64,000 nucleotides of DNA from Pseudomonas sp. NFACC02 (GCF_900110765.1 NZ_FOEO01000027.1:1-64000); one strand, 5' to 3'; shown: positions 52,328 to 61,235, numbered from the stretch's first letter. Notes: generated by a model from the letters alone, not told the origin. Made by a program: numbers and translations.

Positions 52328-52787
52328 GCTGTATCTCCTGCTCTGAATGTGTACCCGCGCCGCTCTGGCCGGCAAAGGCCGCGCGCAGAGTTTCGGGAAT
52401 GGCCCGGGGTTTCAAACTGTCGGCGCGCACACACGCCACCAAAAACTGCCCCTCACAGAGCAGCACATCATCCGCGGCCCGCCTGACCTGTTGCAGAAAT
52501 CGCAGGCTGGCACGGTTCAATTCGATTACTTCGGCGCTGACCAGCAGCTCATCGTCCAGTCGCGCCGGCGAGTGATACCGCGCCTCACTGGAATGCACGA
52601 CAAACAACAGGTTCTCGTCACCGGCCATTACGGATTGAGCGAAGCCCAGCTCCCGTAGCCGCTCGGTCCGAGCCCGCTCCATGAATTTCAGGTAATTGAC
52701 GTAGTAGACGATGCCGCCGGCATCGGTGTCCTCGTAATAAACGCGACAGCGATGTACGAACGACTGAGCCCCGTTTTGCGCGCGCAT
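52317..52787 (-). CDS. ybgC: Tol-Pal-associated acyl-CoA thioesterase
   Basis: A 156-residue hot-dog-fold thioesterase. YYEDTDAGGIVYYVNYLKF is the family motif, with the catalytic Asp. Members hydrolyse acyl-CoA or acyl-ACP and are tied to phospholipid metabolism at the division site. It is the first gene of the ybgC-tolQRAB-pal-cpoB operon. ruvB ends about 140 bases upstream. Confidence 0.94.
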   Translation of the reverse strand: MRAQNGAQSFVHRCRVYYEDTDAGGIVYYVNYLKFMERARTERLRELGFAQSVMAGDENLLFVVHSSEARYHSPARLDDELLVSAEVIELNRASLRFLQQVRRAADDVLLCEGQFLVACVRADSLKPRAIPETLRAAFAGQSGAGTHSEQEIQRGS

Positions 52788-52926
52788 ACTCTAGTGCTTA
52801 CTCCTCAGGTTGCCAATCCGGCCAGGCAACTGTTTTTCATCGTTTTTCACTGTCTGACGGCCCACCGCATCGACCTGACTGCCCGTCTGACCATCAAACG
52901 TGCGAATAAATCGGTCGCCGCTGCTT

Positions 52927-53982
52927 TTATTCGTCAGCATCGCCGGCTGGCTCTTCAGGAATCGGCCGATCGCCCATCCGGGACGGGATGTTCAAACCGA
53001 AGTGCAGGTACGCGTGCCGCGTCACCATGCGCCCGCGAGGTGTGCGCATCATATAGCCTTGCTGGATCAAATAGGGTTCGAGTACGTCCTCGATGGTATG
53101 ACGCTCTTCGCTGATCGCTGCCGCCAGGTTGTCCACGCCGACCGGTCCTCCATCGAACTTCTCGATCATGGTCAACAACAGACGCCGGTCTTGATGGTCG
53201 AAACCGCGCTCGTCGACATCCAGCAGGTTCAGCGCCAGGTCGGCGATCGCCTTGGTGATTTGCCCCTGGGCTCGCACTTCGGCGAAATCCCGCACCCGAC
53301 GCAACAAGCGGTTGGCAATACGCGGCGTGCCACGGGCCCGACGGGCGATCTCGAAAGCGCCTTCGTCTTCGATGTGCAAGCCCAAAATACCGGCCGACCG
53401 CGACACAATCGTGGCAAGGTCAGCGGTGCTGTAGAACTCCAGACGCTGAACAATACCGAAGCGGTCCCGCAGCGGATTGGTCAACATGCCCGCGCGCGTC
53501 GTTGCCCCCACCAGCGTGAACGGCGGCAGATCCAGTTTGATAGAGCGCGCCGCAGGACCTTCGCCGATCATGATGTCGAGCTGGAAGTCCTCCATGGCCG
53601 GGTACAGGACTTCTTCGACGATGGGCGACAGGCGGTGAATTTCGTCGATGAACAGCACGTCGTGCGGTTCCAGGTTAGTCAGGATCGCGGCCAGATCACC
53701 CGGCCTTTCGAGCACGGGGCCCGAGGTACTCTTGATCGAAACCGACATCTCCTGAGCGATGATGTTGGCCAGTGTGGTCTTGCCCAGTCCTGGCGGGCCG
53801 AAGATCAGCGTGTGATCGAGCGCCTCGTTGCGTCCGCGAGCAGCCTGAATGAACAGCTCCATCTGTTCGCGAACCGTTGGCTGACCGATGTAATCGGCGA
53901 GACTCAATGGCCGGATGGCACGGTCCAGTTGCTCGTCTCGGTCGCGGCCAGTGGCGGCGATCAGGCGGTCTGCTTCGATCAC
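52927..53982 (-). CDS. ruvB: Holliday junction branch migration helicase RuvB
   Basis: A 351-residue AAA+ motor. Walker A is FGPPGLGKTTLANIIA, Walker B VLFIDEIHRLSP, with the sensor region GATTRAGMLTNPLRDRFG and the winged-helix C-terminus. The start is GTG at 53980-53982, directly after the ruvA TAA stop (TAAGTG). It drives branch migration with RuvA during recombination repair. Confidence 0.97.
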   Translation of the reverse strand: MIEADRLIAATGRDRDEQLDRAIRPLSLADYIGQPTVREQMELFIQAARGRNEALDHTLIFGPPGLGKTTLANIIAQEMSVSIKSTSGPVLERPGDLAAILTNLEPHDVLFIDEIHRLSPIVEEVLYPAMEDFQLDIMIGEGPAARSIKLDLPPFTLVGATTRAGMLTNPLRDRFGIVQRLEFYSTADLATIVSRSAGILGLHIEDEGAFEIARRARGTPRIANRLLRRVRDFAEVRAQGQITKAIADLALNLLDVDERGFDHQDRRLLLTMIEKFDGGPVGVDNLAAAISEERHTIEDVLEPYLIQQGYMMRTPRGRMVTRHAYLHFGLNIPSRMGDRPIPEEPAGDADE

Positions 53983-54591
53983 TTACATCATCCCCTTGAG
54001 TGCGCGGCGAATCAGGTCTTCACTGCTCAGATTCTTGTCTTTGATCGCGGTGATCGCCTTGCTCGCTTCCTGAGGCTTGTAGCCCAGAGAAACCAGAGCA
54101 CTGATGGCATCCGACTCGGCCGTGGCGACCTGAACAGGCGCGCCAGGCCCTTCCGACACCAGCGCAAACGTACCCGGCAACGCATCCCATGCCTTGAAGC
54201 GGTCTTTAAGCTCGACCAGCAAGCGTTCGGCCGTCTTCTTGCCGACGCCGGGGACACGCGTCAGTGCGGAAGTGTCCTGCGCCTGGACACAGCGCACCAA
54301 CTCGTCGACCTCCAGCGTGGACATCAATGCCAACGCCAGCTTCGGCCCGACGCCGTTCAGACGAATCAACTCGCGAAACATCTCGCGATCACGCTTTTCG
54401 TAAAAGCCAAAGAGCAAGTGCGCGTCTTCACGCACCACCAGATGGGTATGCAGCGTCACCGTCTCGCCCAGATGCGGCAAGCGATAAAGCGTGGTCATGG
54501 GGACCTCGATTTCGTAGCCCACACCATTGACATCCAGCACCAGGTGCGGCGGCTGCTTCTCGACCAACGCACCACGTAAACGTCCAATCAC
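53983..54591 (-). CDS. ruvA: Holliday junction DNA helicase RuvA
   Basis: A 202-residue junction-binding protein. Domain I opens MIGRLRGALVEKQPPHLVLDVNG, the helix-hairpin-helix motifs include RLNGVGPKLALALM and VPGVGKKTAERLLVEL, and the C-terminal domain that contacts RuvB ends the protein. The start is GTG at 54589-54591, behind AAGGA. The ruvC gene lies 114 bases upstream. Confidence 0.97.
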   Translation of the reverse strand: MIGRLRGALVEKQPPHLVLDVNGVGYEIEVPMTTLYRLPHLGETVTLHTHLVVREDAHLLFGFYEKRDREMFRELIRLNGVGPKLALALMSTLEVDELVRCVQAQDTSALTRVPGVGKKTAERLLVELKDRFKAWDALPGTFALVSEGPGAPVQVATAESDAISALVSLGYKPQEASKAITAIKDKNLSSEDLIRRALKGMM

Positions 54592-54705
54592 GTATCAGAT
54601 CCTTTCCAGTAGCCCGCCGCTGCGATGGACCGGGCTGAACCCTGGTCGCCATGGTTGCAGGACTCACGCGAGCTGCAAGTGAAATTTTATAAGCGAATGA
54701 TGCTA

Positions 54706-55230
54706 TCAGAGACGCAAGCGCCCCCCACGACTGCGTGCGGTATTCAGACCATGAGGGATCAGGCTGGACCGCGTATGAGCATGGCACAATGCAATTGCCA
54801 AGGCGTCCGACGCGTCAATCTGGGGTTTCTGAGTCAGTTTGAGCAAATGCATGACCATCATCATGACCTGGTCCTTATTCGCGCCGCCCGTACCAGCCAC
54901 CGCCTGTTTGACTTGGGTGGCGGTGTATTCGGCGATCTCCAGGCCCTCTTCGGCACTGGCTACGATCGCAGCCCCCCGCGCCTGCCCGAGCTTGAGCGCA
55001 GAATCGGCGTTGCGAGCCATGAACACCTTCTCAATCCCCATGGTCATCGGCCCGTAGGTCTGAATCACCTCACGCACCCCGCGATAAACGATCTGTAACC
55101 GCTCATGCAGCAAGCCACTGCCGGTGCGGATACAGCCAGAAGCCACGTACTCGCAGCCGCGCCCCGTGTCACGCACCACGCCGTAACCGGTGATTCGCGA
55201 ACCGGGGTCGATACCTAGAATAAGAGTCAT
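54706..55230 (-). CDS. ruvC: Crossover junction endodeoxyribonuclease RuvC
   Basis: A 174-residue resolvase. Acidic residues are in LILGIDPGSRITGYG (Asp), MGIEKVFMARN (Glu) and the C-terminal IDASDALAIALCHAH (two Asp). Start 55230 (MTLILGID) is chosen; the upstream in-frame 15 codons are not conserved. It cuts Holliday junctions formed by RuvAB. Confidence 0.96.
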   Translation of the reverse strand: MTLILGIDPGSRITGYGVVRDTGRGCEYVASGCIRTGSGLLHERLQIVYRGVREVIQTYGPMTMGIEKVFMARNADSALKLGQARGAAIVASAEEGLEIAEYTATQVKQAVAGTGGANKDQVMMMVMHLLKLTQKPQIDASDALAIALCHAHTRSSLIPHGLNTARSRGGRLRL

Positions 55231-55284
55231 AACGCCTGCAGCTTGAGAAGTGATGCGCACAATTGAACGCAGCATAAAGGCAGA

Positions 55285-55332
55285 AGCCGGAGGCCGATAG
55301 CGGTGATCGAGTCAGCGCTTCGTGCCTCCGGC
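55285..55332. other. Hairpin between yebC and ruvC
   Basis: AGCCGGAGGC (55285-55294) and GCCTCCGGC (55324-55332) form a nine-base GC-rich stem with a 30-base loop, with no T run. It might slow or stabilise transcripts between the two genes. Confidence 0.4.
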
Positions 55333-55356
55333 CTCCGGTCCAGCCGAGGGTTGTGA

Positions 55357-56103
55357 TCAGCCAAGCTGCTCCATCACCTCGTCCGGGATTTCAGCATTGG
55401 AATAAACGTTTTGCACGTCATCCAGGTCCTCGAGCATGTCAATCAGCTTGAGCACCTTTTCCGCCATTTCAAGATCCAGCACCGCACTGGTGGTCGGCTG
55501 CATCACGATTTCCGCATCAGCGGCCTTGAAGCCGGCGGCCTCGAGCGCGTTTCGCACGGCGTAGAAACCGGCGAAGGATGTAAAGACATCGATCGAGCCG
55601 TCTTCATGGGTCACGACATCGTCGGCATCAGCCTCCATTGCCGCTTCCATCAATGCATCCTCATCGACGCCCGGGGCAAATGAAATCTGGCCTTTACGCT
55701 CGAACAGATAGGACACCGAACCGTCAGTCCCCAGATTACCGCCGCACTTGCTGAACGCGTGACGCACAGCGGCTGCCGTACGGTTGCGGTTGTCGGTCAT
55801 GGCTTCAACCATGACAGCGACACCACCCGGGCCATAGCCTTCATAACCCAGTTCGACCATGTCATCGGCATCGGCGGCGCCTGCGCCCCGTGCGATGGCC
55901 CGGTCAATGATGTCGCGACTCATGTTTGCGCCCAGCGCCTTGTCCTGAGCCAGACGCAAACGCGGGTTCGAAGCCGGATCACCGCCCCCCTGACGAGCCG
56001 CAACCGTCAGCTCGCGAATCCACTTGGTGAAGATCTTGCCTTTCTTGGCATCCTGACGCTCTTTGCGGTGCTTGATGTTCGCCCACTTGGAATGACCAGC
56101 CAT
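55357..56103 (-). CDS. yebC: YebC/PmpR-family transcriptional or translational regulator
   Basis: A 248-residue member of the YebC family. MAGHSKWANIKHRKERQDAKKGK and IDRAIARGAGAADAD are typical. In P. aeruginosa PmpR represses pqsR, and other family members ease ribosome stalling at polyproline. Start 56103 (MAGHSKW) is fixed by conservation. It lies between aspS and ruvC in the order seen in other pseudomonads. Confidence 0.95.
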   Translation of the reverse strand: MAGHSKWANIKHRKERQDAKKGKIFTKWIRELTVAARQGGGDPASNPRLRLAQDKALGANMSRDIIDRAIARGAGAADADDMVELGYEGYGPGGVAVMVEAMTDNRNRTAAAVRHAFSKCGGNLGTDGSVSYLFERKGQISFAPGVDEDALMEAAMEADADDVVTHEDGSIDVFTSFAGFYAVRNALEAAGFKAADAEIVMQPTTSAVLDLEMAEKVLKLIDMLEDLDDVQNVYSNAEIPDEVMEQLG

Positions 56104-56234
56104 AACACGCTCCAAACCTTGAAACACACACGCCCTGCATCCGATCGCTCGAACGAGGACGCTTTACTCGAATCGTGCCCTCTCGGGCTGGAAACCGGGG
56201 GCGAGTTCTCGAAACGACTCACCCCTCACCTTCT

Positions 56235-58010
56235 TTATTCAGCCTTCGGCGTTTCCCGCAGGCGGATGTGCAGCTCACGCAACTGCTTGGCGTCCACCAG
56301 GCCAGGCGCCTGAGTCATGACGTCGGCAGCGCTCTGGGTTTTCGGGAAGGCGATGACTTCACGAATCGACTGAGCGCCCGTCATCAGCATGACCAGACGG
56401 TCCAGGCCGAAGGCCAGACCACCGTGCGGCGGCGCACCGTATTTCAGCGCGTCGAGCAGGAAGCCGAACTTCTCCTGCTGCTCGTCTTCGGCAATACCCA
56501 GCAGACGGAAGACCGCTTGCTGCATTTCCTTGCGATGGATACGGATCGAACCGCCACCCAGCTCGGTGCCGTTCAATACCATGTCGTAGGCACGGGACAA
56601 TGCGGTCGCCGGGTTGGCTTCCAGCTCCTCCGGCGAGCACTTCGGCGCGGTGAACGGGTGGTGCAGCGCCGTGAAGCTGCCGTCGTCGTTTTCTTCGAAC
56701 ATCGGGAAGTCGACGACCCACATCGGTGCCCACTCACAGGTGAGCAGGTTGAGGTCGTGACCCAGCTTGATACGCAAGGCACCCAGCGCTTCGCTGACGA
56801 CTTTGAACTTGTCGGCACCGAAAAACACGATGTCGCCGTCTACCGCGCCGACGCGATCCAGAATCACGTTCAGGTTGGCTTCCGGGATGTTCTTGACGAT
56901 TGGCGACTGCAGGCCCTCGACGCCTTTGGCGCGTTCGTTGACCTTGATATACGCCAGGCCTTTCGCACCATAGATGCCGACGAACTTGGTGTAGTCGTCA
57001 ATCTTGCTGCGCGGCATGCTCGCACCGCCTGGAACGCGCAGTGCGGTCACGCGGCATTTCGGATCATTGGCCGGGCCGCTGAAGACCTTGAATTCGACAT
57101 CCTTGAGCTGATCGGCAACATCCACCAGCTCCAGCGGGTTACGCAGGTCAGGCTTGTCGGAGCCGTAGCGGCGCATGGCTTCTTCAAAGGTCATGTGCGG
57201 GAAGTCGCCGAACTCCAGATCCAGCACTTCCTTGAACAGCTTGCGAATCATGCTCTCGGTGAGACCCATGATGTCGGCCTCGTTGAGGAAGCTGGTCTCG
57301 ATGTCGATCTGGGTGAATTCAGGCTGACGGTCGGCACGCAGGTCTTCGTCGCGGAAGCATTTGGCGATCTGGTAGTACCGATCGAAGCCCGCGACCATCA
57401 GCAGTTGCTTGAACAGCTGAGGCGATTGCGGCAGGGCAAAGAAGCTGCCCGCGTGGGTACGGCTAGGGACCAGGTAGTCGCGAGCCCCCTCAGGGGTAGC
57501 GCGCGTCAGGATCGGCGTCTCGACGTCGAGGAAACCGTTGCTGTCGAGGAAGCCGCGGATGCTGGATGTGATGCGCGAACGCAGGCGCAGCTTTTCGGCC
57601 ATCTCAGGGCGACGCAAGTCAATGAAGCGATAACGCAGGCGGGTTTCTTCGCCGACATCGGAGTATTCGTTCAGCGGGAATGGCGGGGTCTCTGATTCGT
57701 TCAGGACTTCCAGCTCGTAACCCAGCACTTCGATGGCACCGGACGCCATGTTCGGATTGACCGCACCGGCGGGACGCGCACGAACCTTACCGGTCAGCTT
57801 GACCACGTATTCACTGCGAACACGGTCGGCAATGGCAAAGGTGTCTGCACGATCCGGATCGAAAACCACTTGAGCCAGACCTTCACGATCGCGTATGTCG
57901 AGGAAAATCACACCCCCGTGGTCGCGACGGCGGTGGACCCATCCGCAAAGGGTAATTTCCTGACCTTCCAGGCTTTCGTTCAGTTGGCCGCAATAATGGC
58001 TGCGCATCAT
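56235..58010 (-). CDS. aspS: Aspartyl-tRNA synthetase
   Basis: A 591-residue class IIb synthetase. The N-terminal OB fold (GWVHRRRDHGGVIFLDIRD) binds the anticodon. Motif 2 lies in KCFRDEDLRADRQPEFTQID and motif 3 in GGLAFGLDRLVMLM. The length and insertion domain are as in bacterial AspRS; an Asn-charging (non-discriminating) activity cannot be excluded. Two adjacent ATG codons open the frame; the first at 58010 gives the usual MMRSHYCGQL. Confidence 0.97.
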   Translation of the reverse strand: MMRSHYCGQLNESLEGQEITLCGWVHRRRDHGGVIFLDIRDREGLAQVVFDPDRADTFAIADRVRSEYVVKLTGKVRARPAGAVNPNMASGAIEVLGYELEVLNESETPPFPLNEYSDVGEETRLRYRFIDLRRPEMAEKLRLRSRITSSIRGFLDSNGFLDVETPILTRATPEGARDYLVPSRTHAGSFFALPQSPQLFKQLLMVAGFDRYYQIAKCFRDEDLRADRQPEFTQIDIETSFLNEADIMGLTESMIRKLFKEVLDLEFGDFPHMTFEEAMRRYGSDKPDLRNPLELVDVADQLKDVEFKVFSGPANDPKCRVTALRVPGGASMPRSKIDDYTKFVGIYGAKGLAYIKVNERAKGVEGLQSPIVKNIPEANLNVILDRVGAVDGDIVFFGADKFKVVSEALGALRIKLGHDLNLLTCEWAPMWVVDFPMFEENDDGSFTALHHPFTAPKCSPEELEANPATALSRAYDMVLNGTELGGGSIRIHRKEMQQAVFRLLGIAEDEQQEKFGFLLDALKYGAPPHGGLAFGLDRLVMLMTGAQSIREVIAFPKTQSAADVMTQAPGLVDAKQLRELHIRLRETPKAE

Positions 58011-58298
58011 GATCGTGTGTTCACTTCTCGTAATTCGAATTCGGTGGAGCTCTCGCCCGTCGCCAGTGCGCAATGGTGCAGGAGCCTTGGCATGCAGTTC
58101 AACCCGACGGTCAGTCCCTGCCTTCCATAGTAAGGCGGGGGATTATATAGGGTTAATCATGGCTGTGCAGCCGCGTCGGGCGATACGCGCAAAGAAGTCA
58201 CCCGGCACGAACGTGTCTCGCTGCCAGGTGACCGTTACCGAAGGCGGGTCCGCCGGGGGCGCACCCGCAAAAAGAGATCCTGCCGGATTGATCCGGAT

Positions 58299-58640
58299 TC
58301 AGAGAGGCGACAGCTGGAAGCCTTCGGCTTTCAACAGATGCGCGACACACACTACGCGAATCAGACCGCTGAAGTTCTTTACCCCGCCGTAGCGCAAGTG
58401 AACTTCCCGATCGATGTAAGACAATACTGCATTGATAGAGCAATTGTTGCAGCGTGCAATCTCGGACAGGATGTCCCAGTACACCTCCTCCAGCCTCAGG
58501 CATGTGGCCAGCCCGTTAAGCCTGACCGAGCGCGCTTGAGGCTGCGCGAGGTTCATATTGAAGCTTTCGATGAATGGATCGTGTTGAATCTTAAAACATC
58601 GATGAGCTTCCTTGATTTCCCGTGCAGCATCTTGACTCAT
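58299..58640 (-). CDS. Ribbon-helix-helix domain protein (RHH_4 type)
   Basis: A 113-residue protein. ARSVRLNGLATCLRLEEVYWDILSEIARCNNCSINAVLSYID corresponds to the RHH_4 domain, a strand followed by two helices that pairs to form a DNA-binding dimer. An unrelated 35-residue head precedes it, and NFSGLIRVVCVAHLL ends the domain. Targets are unknown. The gene stands alone upstream of aspS, and an AT-rich 370-base gap separates it from dps. Confidence 0.8.
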   Translation of the reverse strand: MSQDAAREIKEAHRCFKIQHDPFIESFNMNLAQPQARSVRLNGLATCLRLEEVYWDILSEIARCNNCSINAVLSYIDREVHLRYGGVKNFSGLIRVVCVAHLLKAEGFQLSPL

Positions 58641-58977
58641 TTAACCCCCTTGACGCATTGACGAATACAGCCATAGAAATGTTTGAAATCAAATCAACAA
58701 CACGTCTATCAAGCCCTATTCATCAGGGGTTCACCAGCAGAAGCCATACTCAGATGGCGTAGGACATCACCACAGTAGAAGGGGAAATTTCGAGAATCAC
58801 GACTCGAAAAATCCAAATAAGATAATTGGCGTTATATATGTATTTTTTCGTCAGTTAACGCAGTCAGCGCACCGAAAAAAGTACTCACTCAAGGTGAAAG
58901 CACAACGAACGTCGCGGCGCTCATGGCATTGCGCTTTCTACCCGTAGGTTGGACCGGGTACCCGACCCGACAGGTTC
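58641..58977. other. AT-rich gap between the RHH gene and dps
   Basis: This gap contains AT-rich tracts (near 58680-58720 and 58800-58860, e.g. GTTATATATGTATTTTTTCG) and no convincing gene. It probably holds the promoter of the ribbon-helix-helix gene. No RNA gene is recognised. Confidence 0.5.
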
Positions 58978-59004
58978 AGTGAGCGGCAGTGCGTGCCGCT
59001 CACT
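58978..59004. other. Strong hairpin just after dps
   Basis: AGTGAGCGGCA and TGCCGCTCACT form a perfect 11-base stem around a five-base loop, six bases past the dps stop. There is no T run on either strand, so it is a stability or Rho-related element rather than a clear terminator. Confidence 0.5.
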
Positions 59005-59010
59005 ACACCA

Positions 59011-59484
59011 TTACTTGCTTTCGAGCATCGCACGAAGCATCCATGCGGTCTTTTCGTGAACCTGCATGCGTTGAGTCAACAGGTCGGCCGTGGGCTCATC
59101 GCTCACCTTGTCGAGCAGCGGAAAAATACCGCGTGCGGTGCGCGTAACAGCTTCCTGACCCTGCACCAGCGAACGGATCATGTCCTCGGCGGACGGAACG
59201 CCTTCCTCCTCCTTGATCGAAGACAGGCGCGCATACGTCGAGTAGGTGCCAGGAGCCGGGAAACCCAGCGCACGGATACGCTCGGCGATAGAGTCGACCG
59301 CCAGCGCCAGTTCGTTGTATTGCTCCTCGAACATCAGGTGCAAGGTACGAAACATCGGACCGGTGACATTCCAGTGAAAGTTATGGGTCTTCAGGTACAG
59401 CACATAAGTATCTGCCAGCAGTCGGGAAAGCCCCTCGACGATGGACTTGCGATCTTCTTCGCTGATACCGATATCGATTGCCAT
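59011..59484 (-). CDS. dps: Dps-family ferritin-like protein
   Basis: A 157-residue Dps. Iron-site residues of the dimer interface are in TYVLYLKTHNFHWNVTGPMF and LMFEEQYNELALAVDSIAERIRALG. It stores iron and protects DNA during starvation and oxidative stress as a dodecamer. The PAO1 counterpart is PA0962. GAGGG precedes the ATG. There is no N-terminal lysine-rich tail, so DNA binding may be weaker than in E. coli Dps. Confidence 0.93.
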   Translation of the reverse strand: MAIDIGISEEDRKSIVEGLSRLLADTYVLYLKTHNFHWNVTGPMFRTLHLMFEEQYNELALAVDSIAERIRALGFPAPGTYSTYARLSSIKEEEGVPSAEDMIRSLVQGQEAVTRTARGIFPLLDKVSDEPTADLLTQRMQVHEKTAWMLRAMLESK

Positions 59485-59940
59485 GCGTTGCCCTCTTTAC
59501 AGGATGGTTTTTTCAATGAGCTATCAGCACTCTATCAAGACGCGGCCGCCTGCGCAGCCATCCGTGGGTATGACTGGGCGGACGAACCAAGACCAGCACC
59601 GCCGCCAGCTCAACTTGAACCCGTTAAAAAACGCTGTGGAGCACATTGTTGTTTTACCAAAAACGTGTTTATCGCCCTGATGGCTCTGGTACAGGCTTTG
59701 GCGACGCAGGCTAAACATGAGACAAAACGCCACCATCCCCCGCAATCAGTCACGCTAAGCGCTTGATTTGAGTAGCTACCGGCTTTGCTGTTAAATACAG
59801 ATGTGTCGCTGCTGACGTGCCAACAGGCTGTAGCGCATAGGCTGGACCCGTGCTCGTGCATCACGCCTCCCTTTTTTCAGAAGCGTACCGAACGTGGCCA
59901 GCTATTTCCTCGTGATCCATCTTAAATGTGAGTTATCGAA
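59485..59940. other. Gap without recognised gene between dps and the cold-shock membrane protein
   Basis: About 456 bases carrying the divergent promoters of dps and the downstream gene. Short open frames occur but none is convincing, and I recognise no binding site, hairpin with T tail or RNA gene. Confidence 0.5.
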
Positions 59941-60546
59941 ATGTTGAAAATAGTCCACCTGCTAACGGGCGCTGCTGCCCTGCTGCTTTCATTCATACCC
60001 AGCCTGCGTAGTGAAGCGCTGTCTTCCTACCTGTCTCAACCGGATGCGCTGTACCTGGCATTCTTTGGCCTGATTAACCTGGTGCTTGCGCCAGTGATCC
60101 CTTACTGGAATAAAGGCCCGCGTCACCAATTGCAAAATCTGGTCAGTGTGTTGCTGGTGCTGGCCGTCGTTCTTCAAATCCTGACGCTGCTCGTCCCGCT
60201 GGAAACCATCGCGGGTCAGCCAGCCGTTCTCGTGAGCCTGCTGGCGGTGGTGGTCGCAGTGGCAGTCCACCTCGGGGTCAGCTTTTATAAGTCGTCTCCT
60301 TCTCCTGCCGCACAACCTCATGAACTTGGCAACCGCGATACCGGTACCGTTAAGTGGTTCAACACCTCCAAAGGTTTCGGGTTCATCTCACGCGACTCTG
60401 GCGACGATATTTTCGTGCACTTCCGCGCCATTCGTGGCGAAGGCCATCGTGTGCTCGTCGAAGGTCAGCGTGTGGAGTTTTCCGTCATGAACCGTGACAA
60501 AGGCCTGCAGGCCGAGGACGTGATCGCCGCGCTGCCACGTCGGTAA
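59941..60546 (+). CDS. Membrane protein with C-terminal cold-shock domain
   Basis: A 201-residue fusion. Four hydrophobic helices (about residues 3-22, 36-56, 67-86, 94-116) precede a short linker and a complete cold-shock domain (134-200). RNP1 is KGFGFI (144-149) and RNP2 is DIFVHF. It would therefore hold a nucleic-acid-binding domain at the inner face of the membrane. A PAO1 counterpart of this place is PA0961. The function is unknown. A strong bidirectional terminator follows. Confidence 0.88.
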   Translation: MLKIVHLLTGAAALLLSFIPSLRSEALSSYLSQPDALYLAFFGLINLVLAPVIPYWNKGPRHQLQNLVSVLLVLAVVLQILTLLVPLETIAGQPAVLVSLLAVVVAVAVHLGVSFYKSSPSPAAQPHELGNRDTGTVKWFNTSKGFGFISRDSGDDIFVHFRAIRGEGHRVLVEGQRVEFSVMNRDKGLQAEDVIAALPRR

Positions 60547-60561
60547 GTGATGCCCCCATAA

Positions 60562-60588
60562 AAAAACCGCGCTCAGGCGCGGTTTTTT
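60562..60588. terminator. Bidirectional terminator between the cold-shock gene and slyX
   Basis: AACCGCGC and GCGCGGTT pair around TCAG, flanked by an A run on the left and a T run on the right. It can serve both the plus-strand gene ending at 60546 and minus-strand slyX ending at 60601. Confidence 0.92.
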
Positions 60589-60600
60589 ATGCATCCAGGT

Positions 60601-60807
60601 TTAATAATGAGGCGGTGGGGCGTCCTCTTCGAACGCCTCGAACTGCCCACCCATCTCTTCCTGTCGCTTGATCAATGCCGCCATCTGCAATTGCATACGC
60701 TCCAGGCTGCGTTGTTGCGCGATCAGCACATCGTTGAGTGCCTGAATGGTGTCGTCCTGAAAGGCCAGCCGGCTTTCCAGTTCCATTACCCGCTCATCAA
60801 GGTTCAT
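60601..60807 (-). CDS. slyX: SlyX family protein
   Basis: A 68-residue coiled-coil protein matching SlyX (VMELESRLAFQDDTIQALNDVLI, then QQRSLERMQLQMAALIKR) with a proline-rich DAPPPHY end. Its function is unknown. The ATG overlaps the stop of the HIT gene (ATGA), so translation is coupled. Confidence 0.92.
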   Translation of the reverse strand: MNLDERVMELESRLAFQDDTIQALNDVLIAQQRSLERMQLQMAALIKRQEEMGGQFEAFEEDAPPPHY

Positions 60808-61235
60808 GGCCTGCCTTCCGTAAAAGTGAAATCTGCTGTCAACGCCGTTTTCAGACGCACGAGAATGTCCGCCAGTTGCTCAGCTGTATACGGCACTGCC
60901 GGATGCTTGCCCCAGACCGGCGCGGGCCATGCAATGTCATGCTTGTGGCGAACAATGACATGCATATGAAGTTGACTGACGACGTTCCCCAACGCCCCGA
61001 CATTCATTTTGTCAGCTTGAAACAAGTGACTAAGCGCTTTGGAAAGAATAGTTGTCTCCTTCCACAGTTGCGCCTGCTCAGCATCGGACAACTGAAATAT
61101 TTCACTGATATCCGGTCGGCGTGGCACCAGAATGAACCACGGGTATTGCGAGTCATTCGACAATAGCAACCGAGAAAGCGGGAAATCGCCCACGGGCAAA
61201 GTGTCCTGTAACAAGCGCTGATCCAAAACGAACAC
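60804..61235 (-). CDS. HIT-family hydrolase
   Basis: A 143-residue histidine-triad protein. The HxHxH motif is present in SQLHMHVIVRHKHD, with the family segment ILVPRRPDISEIFQL. HIT proteins hydrolyse or transfer nucleotides such as AMP-lysine or dinucleoside polyphosphates. The start is GTG at 61233-61235, eight bases after AGGAG. Upstream codons in the frame are open for 55 more residues but have no family match. Confidence 0.9.
   Translation of the reverse strand: MFVLDQRLLQDTLPVGDFPLSRLLLSNDSQYPWFILVPRRPDISEIFQLSDAEQAQLWKETTILSKALSHLFQADKMNVGALGNVVSQLHMHVIVRHKHDIAWPAPVWGKHPAVPYTAEQLADILVRLKTALTADFTFTEGRP

Noticed and set aside
52900..54579. 559-codon frame antisense to ruvA-ruvB
   Set aside because: It runs across two real genes and their junction, with shadow-type composition.
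56175..57695. 506-codon frame antisense to aspS
   Set aside because: AspS is unmistakable on the other strand; the antisense frame shows no motif or ribosome site.
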